A DNA stretch of 64,000 nt from Corythucha ciliata (taxonomy: Eukaryota > Arthropoda > Insecta > Hemiptera > Tingidae), in NCBI GenBank assembly GCA_038030265.1, contig CM075941.1, positions 36,890,164 to 36,954,163 of the forward strand. Reading direction: 5' to 3'. Every line of letters starts with the position of its first letter. The first letter of the stretch is position 1. Of this stretch, positions 45,425-56,540 are shown piece after piece. A program made the translations under genes and the position numbers. The notes under the pieces were generated by a model. That model did not search any database and had not been told where the DNA came from. It worked only from the letters and a program-made list of their open reading frames with translations.

Positions 45425-45664
45425 ATTTTCATCTTCAGCTTGCAATTTAAAAAAAAATGAGCATAATCAAAAACTGCTTTTTTGCTTTCTGTTTTACAAT
45501 CTCATTCAGCTGAGTCAATTTAATTCCTGGGAAACCGTACTTATAATCCCATCACTATAGCAGGTAAAACTCAGTGGCCTCAAGAGCTAGAATTCCAGCT
45601 GCTTCCCTTCCGCTCACGATTCACTCACACATGTTTAAGGCTAAATTTGACGACATGTGTGCGG

Positions 45665-45694
45665 GAGAGAGAGAGAGAGTGAGAGAGAGAGAGC
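45665..45694. repeat. GA microsatellite
   Basis: Run of GA dinucleotides with one T interruption. Confidence 0.9.
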
Positions 45695-46170
45695 ATATAG
45701 CCGTATCTATTCTACCTCTCACGGCCGCAAAAATTGACCGATTTTGTTGTTGTGAATGGATTCCTACTCATTGGTACGACAGATTTTAATGAAATTGGGT
45801 CACTGATTTTTAAAATGACTCTAGCCCGGAAATTTTAAATTCAAAACTTGAAAAAATATATTTTTGAAGAAAACTGTATTATGCCACGAAGCAGCGTAAA
45901 ATCTTGAATTCGAAATGTATTTTATTTAATTTTGGTCCAAAAACATCGCTCAAAAGAGAAACATGCGAAAAAAGAATAGCCGCCCTAAGTCACATGGTTG
46001 TGTGTACAGGACGGGTCACTCAAAGGCTCTCAGCTTAGCTCCTTCCTTTGCGCTCACGCGCTCCACGAATTAATTTCAATATAGCACCGCATTTATTTAT
46101 TATATTGATCGAATTATACAGTCGGTATATGTATAATTATGTACTACATGTGCCTACAGGGTGATTCAGA

Positions 46171-46304
46171 GTAGAGAGATTTTGCAAACAGCTCCGCTAA
46201 CGTTAACGCTATTCACATTTCAACCAACGAAATGTTTACTACCCTAGCAACGCGTAGACAAAAATTAACTTTAGCGTTTACGGGACTGGTTGCAAAATCT
46301 CTCC
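46171..46304. mobile_element. Short inverted-repeat element
   Basis: AGAGAGATTTTGCAA at the left and TTGCAAAATCTCT at the right, with inner GCTAACGTTAACGCT/AGCGTTTACG. Total ~134 bp. Confidence 0.65.
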
Positions 46305-47215
46305 GATAACGGCAAAACAAATAAAACAACTACTAAAATGGGTGAAAGTATAGACCTGATTTTGATATAATTAACTAATTTATTTAAGTATTAAAAATTC
46401 ATTTATTGGAACATTGACTAGTTTCAGGGTTGCACCTCCTTGTCAAGGCATCCCGGCCGAAATAAATCTCTCTGTCACATGTCAATCAAAATTCATGAAA
46501 ATCCTGCTGACTGACGTGCAAGGAAACTTGTTTCTCAGTAGACATGATTTGCAATCCAAAATGCGAATTACACGTACAGTCCGAAACTCAATAGGCGTTT
46601 TTAAGGCAATAGGTACCTCGTTTTTCTTACCTCGTCTTCAATACATAAGCAACTTTGTCGACTCGGATGACATCGGATTTGAGAATATCACCATTTTGTG
46701 GCAGTTCGGAATAACAGTTTCTGGTAGGAATTATTCATTTTTTGTGACAACGGCTCAAATCTCGGCAAAACGGGGTTTTGTAATTTTGTCATGAAAGTCA
46801 ACCCTACCTTGATAGCCCTAAGTCACATCACAGGACTACCCTTTTGGAAATACTTCTCAGATACATCACGTGACCTCTTTCAAATCGTTTATTTGGGTTA
46901 TTGCGTTATCATTCGTTTATTCGGCAAGATTTAAACCATTTTTCTTTAAAAAAAAAATATTGCTTTACTTATTCAAAATCGAGCATTTTGACTAGGGTAA
47001 AATTAATAAGGAAAAAATAATGCGTCTTTAATGCTTATTTTTTTAATGCGTCTTTGTAGACATCAGATACTGTTAAGGTCAATACAGACTACTCGGACGT
47101 GACGTGGGAACACGCATCAGTCCCAAGTGTGATACAAAATTCCAGTACAAGCTCTTGTTTGTTTACGTTCATATTGCTCTAACGTGACGTGGGAACACGT
47201 GGGATGATGTGTGCG
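46305..47215. other. No gene; an 18-bp direct repeat
   Basis: ACGTGACGTGGGAACACG occurs perfectly at 47097-47114 and 47182-47199. The 126-codon plus frame at 46414 has no recognisable domain and I do not call it. Confidence 0.5.
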
Positions 47216-47219
47216 CGGC

Positions 47220-47910
47220 GAGGTTGCCTCCAGAAACCGTGTATTGGCATTTTCTCGATTTTCGCCGCGTTTTACCGGTTTTTATCTGGCTAAGCTGCGA
47301 ATTAGCAATTTTAAACTTAAAGCATGGACATGCCCCAAGAACAGTAGACTAGCGTTAAAACAGCCTCTACACTACACTCTACAACTGGCGCCTTTTCTCA
47401 ATTTTAGCTGAAGCGGGTTTTCTCAATTTTAGTCGAGAATAAGCGCTATACATTGATTTTAGCCGAAAATTAGCGTTTGTATTGTTATTTTAACTGTGAA
47501 TTAGCACTTTATCTCAATTTTAGCCGTGAATTATAGAGTTTTTTCTCAATTGTAGCCGCAATTTAACGGTTTAACTCCATTTTAGCCGCGAAGTAGCGTA
47601 TTTTGTTAAACTTTATCCGTGACTTGACACATTTTTTAAATTTTAGCCTCGAATTAGCAATTTGCCCAAATTTTAGCCGCGAATTGGCGTTTTATGGGTT
47701 TTTTGTTAGCTGTGCATTAGCGTTTTTCTCAATTCACGCCGCTAATGAGATTTTTATTTTTTTTTAACTTCTGTTCCTTTTAGCTGTAAACGGTTATGCG
47801 TTAGCGGTTTTTTCTATATTTTAGCCGTAAAAGGGCCACACTAAATCGTCAATTAGCAATAATGTTTCCAAATTTTAGCCTCGAACGAGCGCTTTTTTCG
47901 GAATTTCGTT
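47220..47910 (+). repeat. Best-preserved ~33-bp repeat array, plus orientation
   Basis: About twenty units of CAATTTTAGCCGCGAATTAG plus CG and a T run, here less diverged than elsewhere. It lies downstream of the six-exon gene. Confidence 0.88.
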
Positions 47911-48242
47911 CCTAAATTCATGAGCATAAAACCTGTTCAGGAGTATCCTCAGAAGAGGGACCCGCGCATCTGTCTGCCCCCACAGCCACTACTATAGAAC
48001 TGTTCTGTATTTGAAGGGATGAAAATGGAATACGTTTTGACATATTTCGGGCGGATTTTTGAGCTTGACGTGACGGGAAAAGTAAAATGTTAGTTGGCAA
48101 TGGTGCGCTGGTTCTATTGTGTATAGTATTAAGACCTGCATAAGTGCAACGCGGGTGCATATATGTATAGTTGTACACCACTGTAGAATTTTGTTCAAAT
48201 GTAAAACAGACTAGCTACTAGACTTAATTTTTCTTCGTATTT

Positions 48243-48249
48243 TTTTATT
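48243..48249 (-). terminator. Poly(A) signal of the six-exon gene
   Basis: The minus strand reads CAATAAAAAAA about 130 bases after the stop codon. Confidence 0.55.
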
Positions 48250-48380
48250 GTTTCAAAACACGAAAGGTAAGGTTTAATGTAAAAAAAAGGTATACTACAT
48301 ACATGCTGTTCCTGAATTCAATAAAATTGCACAGTAAAGAGAGAAATCGTTTTAATTGGAGTCGGACGGATCCATAATCT

Positions 48381-49522
48381 TCATGTAAATAAGTTATCGT
48401 TCAGACTAGAATCTCCACTATCATTCATTTCCATCATGTCACTATTTCCTTCGTCTTTAAAAAAAAAACACAAAATTGAAATTTGAAGAATTCAACTATC
48501 ACCACAAGTTTATAGTCTATTCCATCCTCCCGCAAGCATGCGTACCTTCGGATACGTTTGAGCTATCAGCCTGGCTATTCGCACTATCCTGATCGGATTC
48601 ATCCAATGTATCACCATCTTCCGCATCGCTCTCCTCCTTTTTCTTTTCACTCTCCTCCGGGGCGTTCGTATCTTTTCGGTTCGTACGCTTGCCTTTGTCT
48701 ACAAAAATTATGGAAGGCGCCGTTTAAAGTCCTGCGACTCGGAAGTCGATACTCCGCCCCCCATGCCAACTTATATTTTTTTCCAATTCTCACCTTGCTT
48801 CTGTTCAGTTTCAATATTTTTGGGGGCTTTACTGTTACCTGTAAATAATACGCCAAATTAAATAATAGACGACACGGTAGCACTAACTTTTATACCAACT
48901 TTTACCATTTCCTTTTTTCTTGGGAGCTGGTTTTTCGTTTGGTTTATCGCCTTTCCTGGTGTCTTTGTCCTTTTCGTCTTTTTTTTTACCTTTCGGTAGA
49001 AGTTTTCCTGTTCAATGAAAACTCCTCAAGAAAAATATAATAAATGTGTGAACTATGTATTCACCTTTATCTTCAGTACCAGCTAGTTTCTTAGGATCCG
49101 GCTCTGATTCCTTATTCTTTTTACTCTTGACATCTGAAATTAGCATTTTTGTCACACCACGGGCGACTAATTGAGAAAAGAAATTCACCTGTCTTATTCG
49201 GCGGGTCATCATTTTTAGAATCGCCCCTCCTGGATTTACTTCTCGTATGATAAGAGTGTTCAGGTTGGGGACCATGAGTCGAAAGCGACGACTTCTCCGG
49301 CACTCGCACTTTCGCTCCCTTTGTCGTTATTGTTGGCTCATCTGTAATTTTCAAGGACTCCACCGCTTCTTCAACAGAGAGTTGTTTCTTCAACTTTCTC
49401 GTTGGTTTCAAGTTTGAACTGTTGTCGTCGGCAGTTCCTTCCTCCTGTGATGTCGGTACGGAACGAATTTTTCCTGGCAATTCGTCGTCTTTCTTAGTTT
49501 TTGCTTGCTTTTTTGGCGCCAT
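48381..49522 (-). CDS. Six-exon gene for a 258-residue charged, low-complexity protein
   Basis: I do not recognise the family. Minus-strand exons are 49522-49189, 49133-49065, 49007-48906, 48838-48794, 48698-48546 and 48454-48381, with stop TGA at 48383-48381. Every intron (55, 57, 67, 95, 91 nt) has GT-AG ends, and every junction is phase 1 with a split G codon. The summed exons give 777 nt, exactly 259 codons, with no internal stop. The protein starts MAPKKQAKTKKDDELPGK. It is Lys/Glu/Asp/Ser-rich throughout, with YHTRSKSRRGDSK (~residue 90), a KKKDEKDKDTRKGDK stretch (exon 3), an acidic EESEKKKEESDAEDGD region (exon 5) and an acidic tail ending NDNLFT. There is no signal peptide or membrane segment. 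Composition suggests a disordered nuclear or chromatin-associated protein, which is inference. The ATG (ATTATGGCG) is the first in frame and has G at +4. Confidence 0.85.
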
Positions 49523-49539
49523 AATGTTATAACTAGTTC

Positions 49540-50440
49540 TTTGAAATACAACTTATTTACAGGAAGTTCCTAACAAAACTGAATGGCGTTTTCTAGCGAG
49601 ATTTCAAGAAGAGTCGGAAGTTCAATCCGAAAGACTAGTTATCTGTATGTCCATCCAAAGGGAGGGGAGAACGAAGATTAATTTCGAGTTTTGATTTTCT
49701 CATTTAAGACGCAGTGCAAGAGTTAATTTATTTCAACCGTCTTATTTAATTCAATGATGATTGATCCCATCACGGATTGATCTTCGAATCAATTTTCCTC
49801 CGTCATTTTTTTTTATAATTTGAGATTGGTTTTCCCCTGGAGGCACTGCACTGAGGGGGCACATAGGAGTTATGATCTCCCTCCCCCCTGCAGTGGAGGT
49901 CAGTTCCGTATATAAACATTAAAATTAAAGCCTGCACTTCCCAAATCCCAAGCGGCACATCCCATGGTGCTCAACTTAACAAATTCTTAGCCACCCGTAA
50001 AACGTGCCTAAGAGGTCAGATTTCGCGGGGGAAAGGGTGAACGCGTCTTTCGTGTTTATATTATCAATAACTCGGCATGCATATTATAATAGATCACGGG
50101 TGCAGCCAAGAATGAAAAGTGGTCCCTTTTTTATGCTAATAACTCGGAAAGCTCATTACACTCCGCCCCCGCTCCCTGTAAAACAGGACTTTATAAAATA
50201 CATATAATTGAAATAGACTTCTGTAAGGGGAAATACAGGTTTAGACTTTTGAGAAGGGATGGCCAACCCCCAACCGCGGGCCAACCCAGGCCGCTGTGAG
50301 TCTTTCAAAATGGCCCGTCCACGGCCTACAGTGGTAAATTATCATTTTTAATTTAGGATTTTGGCGCCCCTCAGAATTTTGTGCAAATGGAAAACGCTAC
50401 AATTCGCGCCTCCTCGCGTGGGCAGCTAATCCCTCGCTAA
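49540..50440. other. No gene; upstream of the six-exon gene
   Basis: Presumably includes its promoter, but no TATA box is evident. A relic of the 44.7-kb MITE end lies near 50384. Confidence 0.4.
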
Positions 50441-50758
50441 GTACCCGCTTAATCCAGACCAAAATTAAATATAATGCTAATTTGGGGCTGAAATTGAGAT
50501 GAAAGGCTAATTCACGGCAGAAATTATTAAGAAAAATAACTGATTCACGGACAGAAGTGAGAAAAAGTGCTAAATCACGGTTAAAGTTAAGAAAAATACA
50601 TTGCTCATTCGCGTGGTAAAACGTTACTTCACGGCTAAAATTGAGAAAGAGCTCTAAAATCGCGGATAAAGTGTAAAAAACAGTAATTTGCGTTAAAAAT
50701 TACGTAACACGCTAATTCACTGATAAAATAGTGAAAAATCGATTATTCACCAGTTGAT
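50440..50758 (-). repeat. Diverged ~33-bp repeat array, minus orientation (left part)
   Basis: Copies of GGCTAAAATTGAGAAA-like units. It is continuous with the array at 51130-51800 apart from an inserted foldback. Confidence 0.8.
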
Positions 50759-51129
50759 CCCGAGCTCAGTGGATCCTAATGCAACCTAGGTCGGTGGGCA
50801 TAAAATGTGGATTGTTTACTAAAAAGAGAGAGAAGTTTCGCTAAAAAGAAAGAGTCACACACATTAGCAAGGGTGCACACCACCCAAAACATGCGTGTGG
50901 CTATCTCTTCATAGTGTAAATTCCCTGTCTTTCTATAGCGATTTACAGTCAACACACTACACAGTGCAGTGCAGCATCCTCTCTGTATTATCATAATATG
51001 TTTCAATTCAGGGAGGACGGGCGGAAAAACTTACACCGCACTAGTGTATTGCATTGGAAAGCTCTATTAGTACTAGTACCACATTTTATGCCCACCGATT
51101 TATGTTGCATTAGAGTTCACTGAGCTCGG
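50759..51129. mobile_element. Foldback element inserted in a repeat array
   Basis: CCGAGCTCAGTGGATC...CTAATGCAAC at the left pairs with GTTGCATTAGAG...ACTGAGCTCGG at the right, and TCGGTGGGCATAAAATGTGG is mirrored near 51080. Length ~371 bp. The array repeat resumes directly on its right side. Confidence 0.82.
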
Positions 51130-51800
51130 AATCAATGATCTTGAGAAAAAGCGCTAATTCGAGCCTAAAATTATGAAAACATGAATTCTCGGCTTATTCA
51201 GAACGCCAGCTCACGGCTCAGTCTGAAAAAACGCTAATTCATGGCTTAATAAAAACCGTTAATTCGCGGTAAAAATTGGGGAAAATCGCTCTTTAGCAGC
51301 TAAAATCACGTATTCACGGCTAAATGGAAGAATGGAAACGACAATTTTCAACTTCAGAAGACAAGTTCGTGGCTCAAACTGCGAAAAAATGCTAATCCAT
51401 AGCTAAAAAGAAAAGTTGCTAATTCATGGATGAAATTGAGGAAAATCGCTAATTAGCGGCTGAAAAAACGAAAAACACGAATTCACTGCAACGGCTAAAA
51501 TCGTGAAAAATAGTTAAAATGACAAAAAATCACTGATTCGCGGCTAATTCACCGATCAAATTGAGAGAAAGCGCTGATGGAGCAAAAGCGCATTGCGACT
51601 TCTGATGGTAACTTCAAGGCTGAAAGTGAACAGAATCGCTATTCCACGGCTAAATGAGGATAATGCGCTAATTCGCGGATAACATTCAGGAAAAGCGCAA
51701 ATTCGCGGGAAAAATTGGGAAACAAATCTCACATTGGTGAGGAGGCTAAAATTAGGTGAAACGCTAATTCACTGCCAAAGTCAAGAAAAGTGGCTATTTA
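51130..51800 (-). repeat. Diverged ~33-bp repeat array, minus orientation (right part)
   Basis: About twenty units of AAAATCGCTAATTCGCGGC type. With 47220-47910 it forms an inverted pair flanking the six-exon gene. Confidence 0.85.
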
Positions 51801-52500
51801 GTGGGGTTATTAAATTTAATCCGGGAGCCTACCGTATGAAAAATCAGTATCATCTGATCGCGCTTGAAACCATCATCACGACGTAACATGGTCACTGGCA
51901 AACGCACCTGTGTCGTCGCCAGAAATTTTCAGCGGGGCAAGGCCAAGCAGGGGGTCTTGCCGTTTGCAACAAAATTCGTTTTTCGGATCATTTGATCGTG
52001 TCTGGCGTTTGTAAAGGTTTATCATACGCCTACAACTCACAAATGTGATTTTAGTTATTTGATAATTATAAAACTCACAAATGAGAGTTTTAGTTATTTG
52101 ATAATTTATTATTGAATTCCCCAATGCATACATATGAGGAAAAAGGAACCAATGAGGTCCGTATAGGAAATGAAACTCCAACAGCTCTTGATTTAATATA
52201 GGCCCGTCAGCTTATACCAGCCTTCTGTGGCCTTGAAAGTGCGAGAAATAAACTCGGTCACACTTACAACGGATTGTCACACAAAATCTGTCTACGTCTT
52301 CCTTTAAACTCATGCTGTGACAAGTTTTTGTCATTGAGGACATAAACCATTTTCACACCATCATAATAGACTTCTGAGAAACGTAACGGCAATTCGGCAT
52401 TCCTTGTACTTCAGCTACAATTTCAATCAACATTTCATTATCGCGAATAGTGATGTTTTATAAGGGGAAAAATTATTAAAAGCTTGCGAATAATTCCCCG
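51801..52500. other. No gene; distal upstream region of copy 3
   Basis: AAAACTCACAAATGAGAGTTT-type short direct repeats (52020-52110). From ~52340 it resembles the upstream region of copy 2. Confidence 0.4.
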
Positions 52501-52509
52501 GACTGACCA

Positions 52510-52669
52510 CAATATTTACGTAAGTTTAGACGACGGTGGTCGGGTCATTCGAGCAATCTTTCGGGAAGCTCTTGTTTGAAATGTCAAGCGTGTGAGAAAA
52601 GAAAGAGGGAGGGATTCTCTTTGTATATAATATCTGAAGAGATGTTGAGTGTGCATCATTCAATTCAGC
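52510..52669 (+). promoter_or_regulatory. Core promoter and leader of cluster copy 3
   Basis: TATATAATAT from 52624, then TCATTC with the start A at 52658 and a 12-nt leader. TTACGTAAG, GGTCATTCGAGCAATCTT and AAATGTCAAGCG upstream are also present, inverted, at 61200-61310 for copy 4. Confidence 0.8.
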
Positions 52670-53882
52670 ATGAACCCCTTGGTAAGAATAATCAATGCGA
52701 ATGTTTTTAATATAGGTAGAAATATTGGATACCTACCCAGCGTACTTGTCTGTTCTTCATGTATGTTAGTACCTTGGTCCTAAGCAGTGAGCACACACCA
52801 TGTCACAAAAAAAAAAATCGTTTTCTTAATTTTCGTGTGCTTAATGTGCTAAAATATGAAGGGACCAGAATGCACGTTCCCGTAAAAAGATGAACATTTT
52901 GTGTGTATGCTAATGAAAAATGAAATTTGTTTTTCAGGCTTTTTTCGCAGTTTTTCTTAGCGCCCTTGCTTTAGGGCAAGGCGAAAACAAAAGGCGAAGT
53001 GTATACGGAGAGAGCCTCGAGTTTGGATCTGGAAGTGGACTGTCTTCGCACGCCTCTATAAGCGGCCTATCTTTGGACTCAGGCGTCCATAGCATCGGAC
53101 TATCTTCCTCTAGCAACGGACTTGATTCTGGTGTAAGTCTCGGAAGCAGCCTGGTTTCTGGACTTAACTACGGCTCGGGATATGGATATGGGAGTGGCCT
53201 CGGGACTTTGAGCGGAGGCAGCCTCACCGGCGTGGGTGGAGTCATCTCAAAACACATCACTGTTACAAACCGCGTCGCTGTTCCCGTTCCACAGCCTTAT
53301 CCAGTTCCAGTCACAAGAAATGTTGCCGTTCCCGTGCCTCACCCCGTCCAAGTTCCTGTAGATAGGCCTTACCCTGTCCATGTTCCTCATCCCGTCCCTG
53401 TTCCAGTCGAACGACCCTACCCTGTCCCCGTCGACAAACCATACCCCGTGCCAGTACCTCACGCTGTACCTGTTAAAGTACTGAAGCCTGTACCTGTGGC
53501 CGTTCCCCGACCTTACCCGGTACCCGTAGTCAAGACCGTCGCAGTGCCAGTTCCACAACCTGTCGCTATTTCAAGGCCCGTACCAGTAATCTCGTCCGGG
53601 ACAGGATTTTCTTCGGACTCCCTGAGCAGTGGTTTCAACTCCGGCTACTTGTCATTATCAGGAATTTCCAGCCTGGGTTCGTCCCTTGGAGTCGGTTCCC
53701 ACTCCGGCTCATCATCGGAAATCGCTTTCAACAGCGTCTCTTCTGGTCTGTCGCTTGGTCATGGATCACTCAGCGGCGTCTCTTCAGATCTGTCGTCTTA
53801 CGGTAGCGTTGGACATTCGGGTGTCTCATCGGGTTGGTCTACAGTTGACGAGTCCGCCAGCCTAGGCTCTCGTGGTTGGTGA
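52670..53882 (+). CDS. Secreted Gly/Ser and Pro-Val repeat structural protein, copy 3
   Basis: Exon 1 (52670-52681, MNPL, donor GTAAGA), a 256-nt intron and exon 2 (52938-53882) give 318 residues, the shortest complete copy. Signal peptide (AFFAVFLSALALGQG), GENKRRSVYGES, a shortened Gly-Ser part (~25-104), the Pro-Val block (~106-222) and a Ser-rich tail. It is closest to copy 2 (shared LEFGSGSGLSSH and ISGLSL), differing by loss of Gly-Ser repeat units. The annotated frame also contains an in-frame ATG at 52920 just inside the intron, which should not be taken as the start. Confidence 0.9.
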
Positions 53883-53956
53883 ATGTGAAAAAATCGGGGT
53901 ATACTCAATCCTTTCGACCAGTCATTTATCTTTAATCATTTTTTATTGTAAATATT

Positions 53957-54351
53957 GAGTGGACGACAACGGGGCGATAAAAGGTAATTCTCTTCGACTG
54001 TTATCTTTTCTCGGGTCGTTACCTCTACACAAGTCCGAAAACAATCATCACACTCTCATCACTAAAAACAAATTCTCCTAATAGTTGGTCTGCGAACAGC
54101 AATAGTGATGTACTATATTTCATGCTCGGCTATTTTGTGTTGTAATGTTGGCCACGTGGCAAAGTGACGTCAGTTGTGTGGCCAACATTACAACACAAAA
54201 TAGCCGAGCATGAAATATAGCACATCACAGGAGAATTTGTTTTTAATGATAAGAGTGTGGTGATTGTTTTCGGACTTGTGTAGAGGTAACAACCCGAAAA
54301 AAGATAACAGTCGAAGAGAATTACCTTTTTTCGCCCCGTTGTCGGCATCCC
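53957..54351. mobile_element. 395-bp foldback element in the 3' UTR of copy 3
   Basis: Nearly palindromic: arms of ~190 bp around a ~20-bp loop (GTGGCAAAGTGACGTCAG). Ends are GAGTGGACGACAACGGGG (left, decayed) and the complement of GGGATGCCGACAACGGGG (right). It is flanked by a perfect 8-bp duplication TAAATATT (53949-53956 and 54352-54359), as for hAT-type insertion. It begins 75 bases after the stop codon and lies before the degraded poly(A) region (TATTTAAATATATACG, where copy 2 has AATAAA). A transcript through it would form a long hairpin. Confidence 0.92.
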
Positions 54352-54359
54352 TAAATATT

Positions 54360-54699
54360 ACCATCTTTTTTTGTAATGCCCGTTATTTTTGTATTTAAAT
54401 ATATACGTATATTTGTTATAATTTGTCCTTATAAGATTACGTTTAATGGTATTCGGAAGTCCGGATGTACATGTAGGAAGTCTTGTGATAATTCTGGGCT
54501 GGGATATTGAAAAGTGCCCATTTGAATTGAGTTTATTTATTTTGCCACGTCCGCTCTAGGAGAATTGATTTTGGTTCGCTTAGCAGATGCAGACCCAGGG
54601 GTGGCTGATCGATTGTAATTAGTTATCTGGTTAAGAGACCATTGAATAAAACGTGAATTAAAATGCTAATGAGTTTGATTATTTGTGGGGGGGGGGGCG
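54360..54699. other. Rest of copy 3 3' region, no gene
   Basis: TTATTTTTGTATTTAAATAT near 54383 aligns with the poly(A) region of copy 2, but no clean AATAAA is present there. A G run (54680-54692) precedes the next array. Confidence 0.45.
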
Positions 54700-55140
54700 T
54701 CAGGAATATCCGTGAGTTCGCGATTTTTCTAAATTTTTGCCGTAAATTAGCGCTTTTTCCTGATTGGCAATTGGCCACGAATTTTTCTGAATTTTTGCAA
54801 TGAATTCGTGTTTTTCTTAATTAGCGTGTTTCCAAGTGAGCGATTTTTCTAAATTCCATCCATGAATTATAAATTTTTCCTAATTTTAGCTTGGAATTAG
54901 CGATTTTGATATTTTCGCGCTTTGTCTCAGTTTGAGCCACGAACCTGATCAGAAGCCGAAAATTAACGTATCCATTTTTTTCGCCTATAATTAACTCTTT
55001 TCCTTCACTTAACCCGCGGAAGCTTTTTAAGGAAACTTTAACCGCGAAGCACCTATAGCTACGTATGTTTCTTAATTTCAGCCGTCATTTAGCGCTTTTT
55101 CTCATTTCAGTCCGTGAATCAGTAGCGTAACGAGGTAGTT
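54700..55140 (+). repeat. Diverged ~33-bp repeat array, plus orientation
   Basis: Units with TTTTCTAAATTTTTGCCG/AATTAGCG. It faces the minus-oriented array that begins at 55180. Confidence 0.78.
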
Positions 55141-55179
55141 ACGACGTTGGACAGCGATATTGGTTCCTTTGGACGATTT

Positions 55180-56540
55180 TCAATAAGCGCTAATATAATA
55201 TATGGCTAAAACTGTGTAAAAGGGTTCATTCGCGGTAACTCGTTGAAGCTTCCAGACCAAAATTGAGAAAAAAATCTCTGAATTGCGGTTTATAGATATG
55301 CCACTTTATTGCTAAAATGAAAATAAAATTAAGCCCTAATTTGATGTTCTTTGGTAAATTGATACGTGCCCCAGTTTTTGCTTACTTGAAAGCGGAAAAA
55401 GGTAGAAAAGGCAACAAAAGGCTAAGAAAAGGCAAGAAAAAACGAAAATTCGCGGTTAAAATTGAAAAAAGCAAGAGAACAAATAAGCAAAACAACAACT
55501 CGGTACTTGGGGGCTAAAATTGAGAAAAATTGCAAATTCACAACTGAAATTTCAAAAAATCGGTCATTCGTGGATTCAACGTCAAAAATCCGCTTAAATT
55601 TAGAGCTAAAGCGAAAAACAATAATTCACGACTAAAATCCTGAAGAATGGCTAAATAGCAGCTAAAATTGGGACAAACGCGCTACATCCGGCTAAAATTG
55701 AGAGAATCGCTAATTAAATAACAACTAAAATTGACAAAAAACGCCAATCCAACAATGATATTGACAAAATACGCTAATTAGCGGCTAAAATTAGGACAAT
55801 CCTAATTCGCGAAACGAATCGCCATTTAACTCGCGGATAAAATTAAGAAAAATCGTTATTTCATGGATGAATGAGAAAAACGCTAGTTCGTCGATGGAGT
55901 CTAGAAAAATCGCGGATACGAATGGGAAAATTCAGCTAATTTACGACTGAAATTGGGAAAAAGGTAATTTCCGGGTAAAATTTAGTAAAAACGTTAGTTG
56001 GCGTCTAAAATTTAGGAATATACAAATCCTTGGCTTCTGATGTCAACTTCGGGCTTAAAATGGATAAAATGCGCTATTCCATATTTGAAGTGGGGAGAAA
56101 AAGGTAGTGCGGGGCAAATATTATTGAGAAAATCACTAGTTAAAACGCGGCTGGAATAATGAAAAACGCTAATTTGCACATCAAAGTGAGAAAAAATGCT
56201 AATTCGCTGCTGAAAAGGTAAAAAATCACCAATTTACAGATTTAATAAAAATCGAATCAGCACACACAACTGCATAGGAATAGTCACCTCATTTGGGCAA
56301 TTTTTTTCATCCCTTTAGAGGTAAGTTGGCCAACGTCTACCCGCTCTTAAAAATAGGTTTGCCACCCCGTATCGTTGCGGACTCTTCGAATCCTCAATGT
56401 ATCCATCAAAAGGATTTTTTTAAGTCACATTCGAAATTGGGCCGAATTTTGCCGCTATTCGGGCCTTATCTCCTGTACCTACTATAAGGAAAACTCTAAT
56501 TCATGGCCAAAATTGAGAAAAATCGCTGAGACAATTCCAG
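55180..56540 (-). repeat. Longest ~33-bp repeat array, minus orientation
   Basis: About forty degraded units of GGCTAAAATTGAGAAAAATC type. Together with 54700-55140 it makes a head-to-head pair with only ~40 bp between. Confidence 0.82.

Noticed and set aside
46414..46794. 126-codon plus frame.
   Set aside because: No recognisable domain, no promoter or splice context, and base composition like the surrounding spacer.
50340..50400. GCAAATGGAAAACGCTAC suggesting another copy of the 44.7-kb MITE.
   Set aside because: Only one end is visible, with no inverted partner within 300 bp, so it is a relic at best.
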